Below, piece after piece: positions 41,257-50,540 of a stretch of DNA of 64,000 nucleotides (position 1 is the first letter of the stretch; the number at the start of each line of letters is the position of its first letter). This stretch comes from Rubellicoccus peritrichatus (GTDB taxonomy: Bacteria; Verrucomicrobiota; Verrucomicrobiia; Opitutales; Cerasicoccaceae). The notes under the pieces were generated by a model, which was given only the letters and a program-made list of their open reading frames with translations, was not told the origin of the DNA and did not search any database. The translations under genes and the position numbers were made by a program. Where the stretch lies: the NCBI RefSeq assembly GCF_033100135.1, contig NZ_CP136920.1:3653001-3717000 (forward strand), in the 5' to 3' direction.

Positions 41257-41760
41257 TTACTCGGGAAGTGCGTCCTTTTGCTCTTTTTGATAGTTTTGCA
41301 CTTCTGCGCTACCACTTTCGAAGATATCCAGGACCTTGTCCGTGGCGAATAGTGCTCCATAACCTAAGGCCAGGGCAAAAAGGCATGCAAAGACGGCAGC
41401 GGCTCTCCCTTGAGACCAGAAAAGTGGTCCTAGGAGAGTCGTGAACAGAATCGCGACGATGCCAGCAATAATACCTGCCAGTAATTGGGCGAGCCAGACT
41501 TCCTGAATATATGGGCTGGTGAAGTAGAGGAAAGCCCATGCGACAATCAGGGCAAGGGCGGCGCATAAGGCATTACCAATGAAGACTGTAATAACACTTT
41601 TTTCACTTTTACCGATTCCTCGTGCCAGTACTTTGCCGAATATGAGGACGATCACCAGACCTACACCAGACACAGTCCAGAACTGCCAGGTCCCAAATGG
41701 CCGACTAGCGACTTCAGAAAGCAGGGTTTTGAAGGATTCGAGTAATGTAGCAGTATCCAT
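41257..41760 (-). CDS. Hypothetical membrane protein, four helices
   Basis: A 167-residue protein with four hydrophobic segments (about residues 28-45, 58-80, 88-110 and 116-135). The N-terminus is hydrophilic and the charged C-terminal tail ends in KEQKDALPE. I do not recognise a family. The stop of the upstream kinase-like gene is 2 bases from its start codon (41762/41760), so the two are surely in one operon and may act together. Confidence 0.65.
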   Translation of the reverse strand: MDTATLLESFKTLLSEVASRPFGTWQFWTVSGVGLVIVLIFGKVLARGIGKSEKSVITVFIGNALCAALALIVAWAFLYFTSPYIQEVWLAQLLAGIIAGIVAILFTTLLGPLFWSQGRAAAVFACLFALALGYGALFATDKVLDIFESGSAEVQNYQKEQKDALPE

Positions 41761-41761
41761 C

Positions 41762-42808
41762 TTACCAGTTCAGCGAAATGTTGGTTACCTTGCCAAGCAG
41801 GAATTCAATGTGAGCAAAAGTGATTTCACCCATGGTTTTACAGTCTAAAAAAGATGGCTCACTGTGGTATTCGGCAAGTTCTCTTGCCAGCTGGACAGTC
41901 TTTTCCGGAAGAGCAATTTCATCGTCGCACATCGAGGCTTTGAGATTGTTGAGGCGATAAGGCGCTGTGTTAGCTCGACGTGCAATCAAGGCGCGCTCTT
42001 CGTCCTGATACTGGACCATGGTTTCGTAATTGAGTAATCCAGTGCAGAGCTCAACCACTGCGTTATTGTCTTTGAAGAATTGAGGCAAATAAATCGTGCG
42101 ACGTCCTTCATAGGATTGCTGGTCAAAATCGATTGGGCGGACGCGATACTGCTCATCTTCAAAGTCCGGAGTTATTCGGACAACATAATTGTAGGAGCGC
42201 ATATCGCCGAGTAGTCGGACAAAGCAGCGTTCGTTGAATTTGATGAATTCCTTGGCAACCCGGACTTTATTGATGGTTTTGCGTTGGAAATGGCGGCGAA
42301 TAAACTCATCGCCTGGAATTCCTATGATATGCTGCTCTATCAGTGTATTTTCGTGAAACAGATAGTTGATGCTGCTGGGAGAGAGCAGTTCTTCCAGTTC
42401 GAGCCCGTAAACGCGTGAGGCATCTGCCTGCTTTACATAGAAGTAATCGTAGTTGTCGTTGTATTGGTTGATAATACGAACCCTAAAAGGCTGGGTGTTG
42501 CCAAAAGCACAAAAATCGATGCGATCAACACGCAGGTGGTCCAATGCTTCCGGATTGCCTGCTGCTTTCAATTGAACGTAGATGCGTGTGAGGGCATCGT
42601 TGATCTCCTCAAACATCGTACGCTCGTAAATCAGAGTCTGCCAGAGCGTGTCAGTGCCGTTTTTGTCAAAGAGGGGAAGGCTTTCCTGCCACCGGAGCAG
42701 TGTTTTATACTCAATCGGAAGATTCGTTTCGCGCCCGTATTGTCTTAAATATGCGTTTAACTCTGACTGTATCGGAAATATGCGCTTCTTTCGGGAGATG
42801 ATTTTCAT
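41762..42808 (-). CDS. Hypothetical protein with kinase-like catalytic motifs
   Basis: A 348-residue soluble protein with no ready family name. In order it shows YFYVKQADASRVYG (K126), LIEQHIIGIPGDEF, then FVRLLGDMRSYNYVV with G201-D202 and N207, and finally YRVRPIDFDQQ with D227 and D229. A Lys on a strand, then 'G-D-x5-N' and 'I-D-F-D', is the order found in protein-kinase-like and aminoglycoside-phosphotransferase-like folds (catalytic Asp, Mg-binding Asn, metal-binding Asp). The His of the usual HGD is replaced by Leu-Gly. It is therefore a possible atypical small-molecule or protein kinase; this is inference. A near-perfect palindrome abuts its start codon, and a four-helix membrane protein gene follows immediately. 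Confidence 0.6.
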   Translation of the reverse strand: MKIISRKKRIFPIQSELNAYLRQYGRETNLPIEYKTLLRWQESLPLFDKNGTDTLWQTLIYERTMFEEINDALTRIYVQLKAAGNPEALDHLRVDRIDFCAFGNTQPFRVRIINQYNDNYDYFYVKQADASRVYGLELEELLSPSSINYLFHENTLIEQHIIGIPGDEFIRRHFQRKTINKVRVAKEFIKFNERCFVRLLGDMRSYNYVVRITPDFEDEQYRVRPIDFDQQSYEGRRTIYLPQFFKDNNAVVELCTGLLNYETMVQYQDEERALIARRANTAPYRLNNLKASMCDDEIALPEKTVQLARELAEYHSEPSFLDCKTMGEITFAHIEFLLGKVTNISLNW

Positions 42809-42828
42809 TTGCAGTCACTGACTGTAAA
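42808..42828. promoter_or_regulatory. 21-base palindrome at the start of the kinase-like gene
   Basis: TTTGCAGTCA-C-TGACTGTAAA has ten-base arms with one mismatch. Its first base is the last base of the start-codon complement. This placement suits an operator or a translational control hairpin for the downstream operon (read on the minus strand). Confidence 0.5.
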
Positions 42829-42919
42829 GAGGGAATCAAAACCAACCCTATTGTGCACGCCAAAACTTAGTGTGCTGTGTCTTTATGATGAACGCCTTAT
42901 GTCTGAATTAGCAGATCAC

Positions 42920-43873
42920 TTATCTCCTGAACTGTGGAGGCGGAGGTGGCCTTCCGAAGCGGCCGGCGGAGCCGAACATGCCAGGATGGCCACGATGTGG
43001 ACCTCCATCGCCTCCTCCATGCATGCGAAAGCTCCGGTCAGGGATGCCATGGAAGTAGCGAGGGACATAAGGAAAACTGTTTGTCAGGACATAGTAATAG
43101 GTGCCTTGTGGAAATTCAGGAGTAATGCCAATCCGACCATTGGATTCATCTAGATCCCCCAGTCCTTCAGCGTACTCGAAATCAGCGGTATACATTCCAT
43201 TATAACGACCGCCCGGGCCAGTATTACCACCGGGTCGTGTTCCTGTCTTCAGGCGATAGGATGGTTTCATTTCCACGATTTCGCTATTTGGGTCCATGGG
43301 ATCACTGTAAGCCCAGGGACCATAGATTGGATAACCGTCAGCGGCCCAGCCAACCTGAACCATTTTGCCTTCTCCACCCAACTCCTCAATCAGGCCATTG
43401 GGCACGCCGTGGTAATGATAGGCTCCCGTAGGCTGGACATGCGCATTGTTGCCGTCCAGACCAAGTCTGCCTTTACCATTAACAATGGCTTCTTCATTCC
43501 AGATGGAGCCGCGCTGGTTATTCCAGAACTCAGCTGTGGCCACATCGATTTTTACACCGTTGAGTGCAACACCAAGGGCATAGCCCCGGGCGTCAATTGG
43601 TTTATCGGCTTCGCGAGGCGTTAAAGGGATTTCGTATCTGACAAATTGAACACTGATTTCATGTGGGTTTCCTCTTCCTGGGAACTGGCCTGTGCTATGA
43701 TTCGGGATTCCATTGGATTCAATGATACGTTTCTCAGACGTTGTCGTTATTTCAACTTCGTTGGTGGCTGTTGCCGAACTGGGTCCATGCGAATGATGTC
43801 CATTGTGGGCAAGTGAGGGGAGGGTGAAGCCAATGACTGACAACAATACTAAAGCAATTTTCATCAAATTCAT
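42920..43873 (-). CDS. Secreted YHYH domain protein
   Basis: A 317-residue secreted protein with a signal peptide (MNLMKIALVLLSVIGFTLPS). It is named for the YHYH motif, seen in GAYHYHGVPNGLIEELGGEG and followed by GWAADGYPIYGPWAYSDP. These His-rich motifs are thought to bind metal in YHYH proteins, whose function is unknown. The region after the signal is His-rich (HNGHHSHGPS), and the C-terminus is Gly/His/Arg/Pro-rich with low complexity (PHRGHPGMFGSAGRFGRPPP). The start could also be the ATG at 43864. It is followed by a 90-base gap before the kinase-like gene's promoter side and is on the same strand as its neighbours. Confidence 0.85.
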   Translation of the reverse strand: MNLMKIALVLLSVIGFTLPSLAHNGHHSHGPSSATATNEVEITTTSEKRIIESNGIPNHSTGQFPGRGNPHEISVQFVRYEIPLTPREADKPIDARGYALGVALNGVKIDVATAEFWNNQRGSIWNEEAIVNGKGRLGLDGNNAHVQPTGAYHYHGVPNGLIEELGGEGKMVQVGWAADGYPIYGPWAYSDPMDPNSEIVEMKPSYRLKTGTRPGGNTGPGGRYNGMYTADFEYAEGLGDLDESNGRIGITPEFPQGTYYYVLTNSFPYVPRYFHGIPDRSFRMHGGGDGGPHRGHPGMFGSAGRFGRPPPPPQFRR

Positions 43874-44011
43874 AAACACCAGTGTAAGCAATCGGTTGCA
43901 GCTTCAGTATGTTTAGGTCAAAATCTAATTTTAGTGAATATGATTATGATTTATTGGGGAAAAATAAGTATGTCTCTAAATGAACATGAGCTGATTATGA
44001 ACTGCTAATAC

Positions 44012-45991
44012 TCAAAACAGTTCTCCCTGAATACTCGATTCGACCGGTTCGAGAAACTCGGCGTAACGCTTTCGCCATTCGTCGAGTTTTCGCAAGTAAT
44101 AGGTGGGGTCGTAAGGCTGTGCTTCTGGATTATAATCAGCAACTGGTCTTGCGACTTGCCAATCGGGTGACCGCTTCTTGTCTCCTGTTGTGATGTAATA
44201 GCTGACCTGCTCGCCCATTCGAGGTTGTGGATCCATACGCAAGGCAACTTCCAGTGACGCTCGCCGGGATTTTCCACCGGTTTCGACTGCTTTCTGGTAA
44301 GCTTCCGGGTTTTGAGAAAGGTATTCTCTTTTTGCCAGGCGATGGATTGGAAAGTCGCCTTGTGAAATCGCATTGCGCAAGTCGTTTTCCAAAGTCGACG
44401 GATTCTGTTTACCGGCTCCCAGCAGATGATGAATCAGCGTATCACTCAGTTCCTTGAGGAATGGCTCGATGCCACGTGATCGCAAGGCTGAACCTGCGAT
44501 ACTGATTTTTTCGCCATCATATAAAGCGTAATTTTTCGACTTATAACAAAACATGGACTCATAACTGCCGTCGAACTCAAGATCGATTCCGGCAGGGAGT
44601 ATCCGTTTTACTTTGTCGAGCAAAGCCTCGGGATCTTTCCAGTCTTTCTCTGAAGAGAGGTAGATGCCGTCTGTGTCTGCTTCAAGAACCTTGCAGTCAT
44701 GTTTCTCAAATTCAGTGATGAGTTTTTGTAGTAAGTCACGCCCTTTGGCGGTCACTTCGGCGGCCAGTTCACTGTCGGCAAAACGTGCTCCGGGAAAACC
44801 GAGATAACCATAAAAGGAATTGATCACGATTTTATAACTGGCTTGGCGGGCGGTGAATTCCCGTTTAAGGACTGGATCATCCGTCTCACGGGCCAGTGTT
44901 TTATAATGAAGCCTTTCAGCGCGAAGCTCTTCCAGCATTGGAATGAAGACACCGAGAGAATCACCGACCGGATTCCTGCCAATGTGCAGCAACAGGCTGG
45001 GATAGAGCGATGCAACGTCATAATGCAACACATGATGGAAGACGCCGGTGTGAAAGCTTTTAGTAAAAGCACCGGCGTAACCACTGACTTCGGGAGGTTG
45101 AGGCAGGGCGGCTCCTGCATGGAAGTATTTTTCCAGAAAGAGCGAATCGACCTTTGCTGCGGTTCCCCGGAGACAGATTTCCTGCAGGTTCATGGGGAAG
45201 TTTTTTGCCTGGGCGACATAAGTTGGAAGAAGCAGCCCTGCAATGCCTTCGGTTTCGCGAAGGTCATCTCCAAGATACGCCAGGAAGCGATCACGATCCG
45301 TATCGAAAGTCTCCTGGATTTCAGCAGGTGCCAGATAAGTGCGTTCGTCCTTTTCTGTGGTTACTTTTAAGTAACGTGCGACATCCTTCAAGGTATAGCT
45401 GGGAAGCTCCCGTGTCGTGATGTCGAAGAGCTGAATCATGAGGTAGGTGTCGAAAACCGTTCGTCCCGGAAGATCGCAACGAGGATAATCAACCCAGCGC
45501 TCGGCAATCCGGAGGCGACTGTTGCGGAACTTTGCTTTCTGGCCGTAGCGTCCCCAGGCGCAAGGCACTTTTAATCGCTTACACCGGCGTTTGAGATAGT
45601 CTAAATCAAACTTGAAGATGTTATGCCCCTCGATGACATCAGGGTCGGCTTCGGCCAATGCAGTGTTGAGCGATTTGAGCAACTCACGTTCCGCGTCATC
45701 GGTTTTTTCGGCCAGGACCAGATAGTGTGACTCACCTCCATAGCGAAGGCCAATCGCCAGGACTCTGTCTTCTTTCAGGTCGGGATCGGGAAAACTGTCT
45801 GCAATGGAACTGTAAGTTTCAATGTCCAGCTGACAGCGGCGTATCTCATCGAAACGCATGCCTCCGAAAAGCCGAGCTTTCTGCTCCAGCAGCCATTGAT
45901 GTTCCAAGGGGCGAATCGCTTCAACCGCAGTGACACCTTTTCGCTCTTTAACTCCAAGCGTATAGGCTTCGGGGTTCTCAAATCTCAGCAA
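44012..45991 (-). CDS. Family B DNA polymerase (Pol II-like), start unclear
   Basis: At least 659 residues. The 3'-5' exonuclease motifs are DIET at residues 56-59, GHNIFKFDLDYL at 122-133 and YLGDDLRET at 239-247. The polymerase motifs are DVASLYPS at 325-332 (A), KIVINSFYGYLG at 387-398 (B) and EADTDGIYL with D439 and D441 (C). It should replicate or repair DNA in the cytoplasm. The TTG at 45991 is only the first ordinary start in this frame. The frame stays open up to 46177 and the extra codons read like authentic N-terminal PolB sequence (CGLWLDAKGVAHLTDG, VYQPFAWAES), but contain no ATG, GTG or TTG. A rare start codon, a frameshift or a decayed N-terminus is therefore likely. Confidence 0.88.
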   Translation of the reverse strand: MLRFENPEAYTLGVKERKGVTAVEAIRPLEHQWLLEQKARLFGGMRFDEIRRCQLDIETYSSIADSFPDPDLKEDRVLAIGLRYGGESHYLVLAEKTDDAERELLKSLNTALAEADPDVIEGHNIFKFDLDYLKRRCKRLKVPCAWGRYGQKAKFRNSRLRIAERWVDYPRCDLPGRTVFDTYLMIQLFDITTRELPSYTLKDVARYLKVTTEKDERTYLAPAEIQETFDTDRDRFLAYLGDDLRETEGIAGLLLPTYVAQAKNFPMNLQEICLRGTAAKVDSLFLEKYFHAGAALPQPPEVSGYAGAFTKSFHTGVFHHVLHYDVASLYPSLLLHIGRNPVGDSLGVFIPMLEELRAERLHYKTLARETDDPVLKREFTARQASYKIVINSFYGYLGFPGARFADSELAAEVTAKGRDLLQKLITEFEKHDCKVLEADTDGIYLSSEKDWKDPEALLDKVKRILPAGIDLEFDGSYESMFCYKSKNYALYDGEKISIAGSALRSRGIEPFLKELSDTLIHHLLGAGKQNPSTLENDLRNAISQGDFPIHRLAKREYLSQNPEAYQKAVETGGKSRRASLEVALRMDPQPRMGEQVSYYITTGDKKRSPDWQVARPVADYNPEAQPYDPTYYLRKLDEWRKRYAEFLEPVESSIQGELF

Positions 45992-46213
45992 TTGATTCAG
46001 GTAGCCGTCGCCCTTGAGCTTTGTTTTATCATCGTCGGTGCTCTCAGCCCAGGCGAAGGGTTGATAGACATCTGTTGTCAGGGATGTCCGTTCGTCATTC
46101 GCACCATCCGTCAGATGTGCAACGCCCTTGGCGTCAAGCCAAAGCCCACAAAGTTTTTCAGGTATATCGATCTTCTTTCAATGCACTGGATTAATGCTCC
46201 AGGCAATCCTGTT

Positions 46214-46918
46214 TCATGCATTTGGTTTTTCGACGCGCATGCTTTCGCCACTGTGTTCCGGTCCCAAAGTCAGGATGTAAGGTGCGGCGTATTCGGCCCA
46301 TTCGGCAGGGCTTACTCCTTTATCTGCGCTTTCCAGTCCGAGGTGATCCTGAAGCATTTCCGTGTTGACCATCCCGGGTTGCAAGGGGATGCAGGCTATG
46401 CCTTGGGGCAGGTCTTTTGCGATGCTTTTGCTCAGTCCTTCGATGGCATGTTTGGAGGCTGCATAGCCCGAAAAGTCAGGTATGGCATAAGTACCGACGC
46501 CTGAGCTCATATTGATAATAATCCCGGAGCCTTTTTTGAGCATAAAAGGGATGAAGGCGCGGGCTACGTTGGCGACGCCTTTGATGTTGATGTCGATAGT
46601 CCGGTCAAAGTCGTCTGGTTCAATATCCCAAAAGGCCACTGATGCATGGGCGACACCTGCATTATTGATTATGATGTCCGGGACGCCATGCCGCTGGACA
46701 ACATCTTCGGCCCAGTTCCTGACCTGGGTAGGCTTAAGGACATTGACGATGGAAAAGTTTTCCGAAGGCCCGGGATGATGGCGCAATTCATCAATTAAAA
46801 GATCATTCCGCCCACAGCCAATAACGTTATGTCCGAGTTGAGTGAACTTTTCGGTTAAAGCCCGGCCGATCCCTCGAGTGCAGCCCGTGATAACAATGGT
46901 TTTCAGTGAGTTGCTCAT
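46214..46918 (-). CDS. SDR family oxidoreductase
   Basis: A 234-residue short-chain dehydrogenase. The NAD(P)-binding TGCTRGIGRALTEKF is at residues about 12-26, the NNAGVAHA motif is near residue 85, and the catalytic Ser (INMSSGVGTY) and YAASKHAIEGLSKSI are in place. The substrate is unknown. The order of transcription is desaturase, this gene, DNA polymerase, with 27 and about 36 bases between the open frames. A shared transcript is possible but no functional link is evident. Confidence 0.9.
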   Translation of the reverse strand: MSNSLKTIVITGCTRGIGRALTEKFTQLGHNVIGCGRNDLLIDELRHHPGPSENFSIVNVLKPTQVRNWAEDVVQRHGVPDIIINNAGVAHASVAFWDIEPDDFDRTIDINIKGVANVARAFIPFMLKKGSGIIINMSSGVGTYAIPDFSGYAASKHAIEGLSKSIAKDLPQGIACIPLQPGMVNTEMLQDHLGLESADKGVSPAEWAEYAAPYILTLGPEHSGESMRVEKPNA

Positions 46919-46945
46919 ACTACTGAAAACTTAGCTCAAAGCTGC

Positions 46946-48046
46946 TTACGCGGCTAGTTGTTTTTCTTTTAATTGCTTCAGATGCTTAAAGCCTACCAGT
47001 TGATGACTCTCTTCGTCCCACAAGCGCAGGTTGAGGGATTTCAGGCTGGGGATCAAAAGAAGCTCCGGCACCTGTTGGAAAAATGGCTCTGAGAAGTGGC
47101 ATTTCTCCAGATTATAGTTGGGTATTCTCGAGCTGAGATGATGGATGTGGTGAAAGCCGATGTTGCCGGACAGCCATTGAAGGATGCGGGGGAGTTTGTA
47201 ATAGGCGCTTCCTTCCATGGCGGAAGTCAGGTAATCCCAGTCCTCTTGTTTACGCCAGTAGGTGCCTTCGAATTGATGCTGGACGTAGAATATCCAGATT
47301 CCGGCAGAGCCAGCGATAAACATGACAGTCAGTTGGATCCAAACGAAGTTCCAAAAGCCGAAGATTAAGCTCATCGCGGTGCAATAAACGACGAGACCTG
47401 CATTCATCCAATGGACAGACTGGCGCTCGCGCTTGTTCGCATTGGATGCTGGGAAGCGCTGGTAAATGAGGAATATAAAGATTGGTCCCAGCACGAACAA
47501 GACAAACGGGTTTCGGGATATGCGGTATTTTAAGCGTTCGCCAGGAGATGCATCCAGGTATTCATTCACCGTCATGGTCCAGATGTCGCCATCTCCCCGT
47601 TGATCAAGATTACCCGAGGTGCCGTGATGAACCGCATGTTGCCAGCGCCAGTGCCGGTAGGGAGTGAAGGTCAAGACACCGGAAAGGTAACCAACAATAT
47701 CGTTGGCCCGCTTTGATTTGAAATAAGAACCATGACCGCAGTCATGAAAAATAATGAAAATGCGCACCAGAACAGCTCCTGCAATCACAGCCAAGGCGAG
47801 CGTGAGTGGCCAGGAGAGGCTAACCGTGAAGTACATCGCAGTCCAGAGAGCGATGTAAGGCACCAGTGTATTGGTGATTTGCCAAATACTCTGCCTCAGG
47901 GTGGGCTTCTGGTATTTTAAGACAATCTTGCGCCACGATTCAGGTCTCTTAGCGGGTGCTGCGTTTGGTTTCGGTCTTTTATCCGAAAAAAGTGATTCCT
48001 TAGCTCCTTCTGAAGGAGCCATATCTGGTGTAGGCAGTGTCGGCAC
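46946..48046 (-). CDS. Fatty acid desaturase (membrane-bound, three His boxes)
   Basis: A 366-residue membrane di-iron enzyme that introduces double bonds into membrane fatty acids. The histidine boxes are HDCGH at residues 101-105, HAVHH at 137-141 and GFHHIHHLSSRIPNY near residue 300. Hydrophobic pairs flank them. The sequence resembles the delta-12/omega-3 type (AHDCGHGSF-like box 1, WRWQHAVHHGTSGNLDQRG). The N-terminal 45 residues are hydrophilic. It is probably the first gene of a unit with the SDR gene downstream. Confidence 0.92.
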   Translation of the reverse strand: MPTLPTPDMAPSEGAKESLFSDKRPKPNAAPAKRPESWRKIVLKYQKPTLRQSIWQITNTLVPYIALWTAMYFTVSLSWPLTLALAVIAGAVLVRIFIIFHDCGHGSYFKSKRANDIVGYLSGVLTFTPYRHWRWQHAVHHGTSGNLDQRGDGDIWTMTVNEYLDASPGERLKYRISRNPFVLFVLGPIFIFLIYQRFPASNANKRERQSVHWMNAGLVVYCTAMSLIFGFWNFVWIQLTVMFIAGSAGIWIFYVQHQFEGTYWRKQEDWDYLTSAMEGSAYYKLPRILQWLSGNIGFHHIHHLSSRIPNYNLEKCHFSEPFFQQVPELLLIPSLKSLNLRLWDEESHQLVGFKHLKQLKEKQLAA

Positions 48047-48212
48047 AATGGTGACTTATCTATGGTAACGTGGGGAATGCGATCTAATTCTCTGTCTCGG
48101 CCACTTATACATCGTCTTAAGCCGCTTGTTCCTGATTACTCGTCAAATTGCTCCTAGTGACGTGTCAGTAGGTTCTTATTTCGCGTTATCAGTTACAGAT
48201 GCAGCTTGCAGC

Positions 48213-49361
48213 CTAAGTATGCACTCGCGAAGTCTGATAAACTCGTGGAACGCGTTTTGTCAGTGAGCAAAAAGTTTCCCAGGGGATACAGTTTCCCCAT
48301 TCACTGAATTCCGTGACGGTTATTTCTTCCCTACCTTGTCGACCAATGAGCGTGGCAATGTCACCAGGTGATACCGGATGTTCAATATGAGTTACATCGA
48401 CGACTGTCTGGTCCATGGTGATTCGTCCGAGAACGGGGCAGCGTTTGCCCATGATGAGGACTTCGGCCTTATTGCTCGATGCTGTGGGAATGCCATCGCC
48501 ATAGCCTGCGGTGAGCACGGCGATACGGCTGCGCTGTTTCAAACGATAGGTTTGCCCATAGCTGATGGGGGTTCCGGATGGCAGCTCTTTGGTCAGACCA
48601 ACCCGCGTGCTGAAACTCAGGACAGGCTCAACCGCAAGTCGTGACAAAAGCGAGGTCGGGTAGGGCAGAAGTCCGAATTGTAACAGACCAACGCGAACCG
48701 CATTCAGTGGGCTGTCCTTGGTAAAACTTTCAAGGCCGGCACTGTTGTCGGCATGGACGAGCAAGTCCCGTTGAGTTTCAACTGGGATTTTCTTAATGAA
48801 ACGCAAAAGGCGGTCTCGTTGCGTTCGGGTGTAATCCAAATCGGAGTCAGCACTGGAGAAGTGCGTGAAGATACCTTCAAGGACCAGGTGTTTACTCTTT
48901 TCCAAACGCTTGAAGAGTGCTTCGGCATCTGAATGCCAGACACCCAATCTCCCCATTCCTGTATCGATCTTGAGGTGAACCCGCAGGGCTTGTCCTGCTC
49001 GCCTGGCGGCCTTTTCAAAGCGTTTGACTTCTTCTTCGCCGGAAACTGTCGCGATCAGGTCGTAATTGACCAAATGATCTTCCTCTCCCGGAAGGACGGC
49101 TCCCAACACCAGAATTGGCCAGCCTGCGCCGACCTCCCTGACTTCGGCTCCTTCAAAAACATTGGCAACGGCAAAGGCGTCTGCATGGCATTGCATCAAG
49201 CGTGCCACGGTCTGGTAAAGGCCATGCCCGTAAGCATCAGCCTTGACCACGGCGACATAGCGCACATGCGGTGGTAAGGCTGAACGAATGCGTCCGAGAT
49301 TGCGTTCCAATGCCGCCAAATCAATGGCAGCCCAAACACGATCTTGTGGATTTCCTGGCAT
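48213..49361 (-). CDS. alr: Alanine racemase
   Basis: A 382-residue PLP enzyme that makes D-alanine for peptidoglycan. The PLP lysine is K40 in [11 protein letters not shown], the N-terminal barrel shows the usual strands ([13 protein letters not shown]), and the C-terminal domain has the second catalytic region with [11 protein letters not shown] and [10 protein letters not shown]. The length is normal. It is preceded on the same strand by tsaB, 138 bases away, with a short repeat between them. Confidence 0.95.
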   Translation of the reverse strand: MPGNPQDRVWAAIDLAALERNLGRIRSALPPHVRYVAVVKADAYGHGLYQTVARLMQCHADAFAVANVFEGAEVREVGAGWPILVLGAVLPGEEDHLVNYDLIATVSGEEEVKRFEKAARRAGQALRVHLKIDTGMGRLGVWHSDAEALFKRLEKSKHLVLEGIFTHFSSADSDLDYTRTQRDRLLRFIKKIPVETQRDLLVHADNSAGLESFTKDSPLNAVRVGLLQFGLLPYPTSLLSRLAVEPVLSFSTRVGLTKELPSGTPISYGQTYRLKQRSRIAVLTAGYGDGIPTASSNKAEVLIMGKRCPVLGRITMDQTVVDVTHIEHPVSPGDIATLIGRQGREEITVTEFSEWGNCIPWETFCSLTKRVPRVYQTSRVHT

Positions 49362-49420
49362 GTGGTTCTGTTGGCGTTTGTTTTAGTCTTGGAAGCGACC
49401 TCATGTGACGCTGTTTTTTG

Positions 49421-49490
49421 ACAGAATTAACGGAATTTAAAGAATTAAAAAAGCAAGTACATGAAATTCATGAAATTCTGTTAATTCCGT
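49421..49490. repeat. AGAATTAACGGAATT-type imperfect inverted repeat
   Basis: ACAGAATTAACGGAATTTAA (49421-49440) and AAATTCTGTTAATTCCGT (49473-49490) form an imperfect inverted pair in the alr-tsaB spacer. 'TCTGTTAATTCCGTCTAAA'-like sequence is a frequent dispersed repeat in related phyla. Confidence 0.5.
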
Positions 49491-49499
49491 CTAAATAAA

Positions 49500-50186
49500 T
49501 TATTGGGGGTTCGCAGTGGCTCGATGGCGATCGGGTGTCCAGCGTTTGTAATCAGTTCGGAAGGGGGCGTAGAGTCCTGGTTGATCCACAGGGCGGATGA
49601 TATCACCATTGGCGAAAATCTCAGGAAATGAAGCCAGATCAATCGTGATAGACTTGGCTGCTGCTGGAGGTGGTCGCCAACTGCGGCGTTGCGCACTGTG
49701 AAAGATTGGGAGTTCGATTGCTTCAGCCTCAGCTTCACTCAATGGTTCAATTTCATTTTTATCACTTCGGATACTTAGCCAGGCGTCTTTGCGGTAATCA
49801 CTGATGATGCAGAAATCGGATTCCGGTTTCTGCTTACGTCTTACCTGTTCGATTGCAAACGCGAGGCTGTGGAATGCAAATACGGGTTTCTCTCTGAAGG
49901 ATGGAAGCGCTCTCCACGTCTTGATTGCCATGGCAGCAACGCGAATGCCCAGGACCGAGCCTGGTCCTTCATCGTGGGCAAAGCCTGTGATTGCTTCCAG
50001 CGACATGTCAGCTGCTTTAAGGCATTGATCAACGGCATCAAAGAGGCCTTCGAGCGCTGGCACTTCGATGGAAGCCATGGCCAGCCATTGACCGTCTTGC
50101 CAGAGACCGGCAAAGACATTTGGGCATGCTGCGTCCAGCACCAGAAGTGTCTTATCCTTTGGGAGATTATTGAGGTCTTTACTCAT
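49500..50186 (-). CDS. tsaB: tRNA threonylcarbamoyladenosine protein TsaB
   Basis: A 228-residue ASKHA-fold protein that partners TsaD in making t6A37 on ANN-decoding tRNAs. The opening LLVLDAACPNVFAGLWQDGQ and the segment GFAHDEGPGSVLGIRVAAMA correspond to the TsaB 'D-T-S' start and the 'G-P-G-S-F-T-G-x-R' signature, with VL in place of FT. The C-terminal half is divergent, as is common. The start overlaps the end of the preceding small gene by 8 bases. Confidence 0.85.
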   Translation of the reverse strand: MSKDLNNLPKDKTLLVLDAACPNVFAGLWQDGQWLAMASIEVPALEGLFDAVDQCLKAADMSLEAITGFAHDEGPGSVLGIRVAAMAIKTWRALPSFREKPVFAFHSLAFAIEQVRRKQKPESDFCIISDYRKDAWLSIRSDKNEIEPLSEAEAEAIELPIFHSAQRRSWRPPPAAAKSITIDLASFPEIFANGDIIRPVDQPGLYAPFRTDYKRWTPDRHRATANPQ

Positions 50187-50493
50187 CCAGAAGATTCCAC
50201 GGCTGCTTGAGGATGGCTTCAGTATTGCCTCGAGAAAGCATTTCCCAGATTTCCAGTGCTTTTGCGAAGCCCGTACCTCTTAGTTCACGAGTGGGCTCGT
50301 GAAGTGTTTCGTTTTCGAGATGGATGGTGCCATTTGAAAAGACCGTTGCCTGCCAATTGGATTCAGTGTGAGTCAGCCAGACTTCTCCATGCTCGGAGCG
50401 GTCTTCATCCAGGCTGCGGAGTATTTCACGCAGCTTGCGCTCGGACGGGTTTATCTCCGTGATGCCATCACGGTCGGTCGTGTAGAAAATCAT
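50179..50493 (-). CDS. Small hypothetical protein
   Basis: A 104-residue acidic soluble protein (MIFYTTDRDGITEINPSERK at the start, then an LREILRSLDEDRSEHGEVWL region and the VFSNGTIHLENETLHEPTRE segment). No known motif or signal peptide. It overlaps tsaB by 8 bases and lies 47 bases after rpoN on the same strand, so it is probably expressed with them. I do not recognise the family. Confidence 0.65.
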   Translation of the reverse strand: MIFYTTDRDGITEINPSERKLREILRSLDEDRSEHGEVWLTHTESNWQATVFSNGTIHLENETLHEPTRELRGTGFAKALEIWEMLSRGNTEAILKQPWNLLDE

Positions 50494-50540
50494 AGCACTC
50501 CACTTCTATTGATGAAGTCAAGGCGATCAACCTTTTCAGA

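Noticed and set aside
44843-46504. Long plus-strand open frames (175 and 202 codons) opposite the polymerase and SDR genes
   Set aside because: They are antisense to genes with clear family motifs, have no recognisable domains, and arise from codon bias on the other strand.
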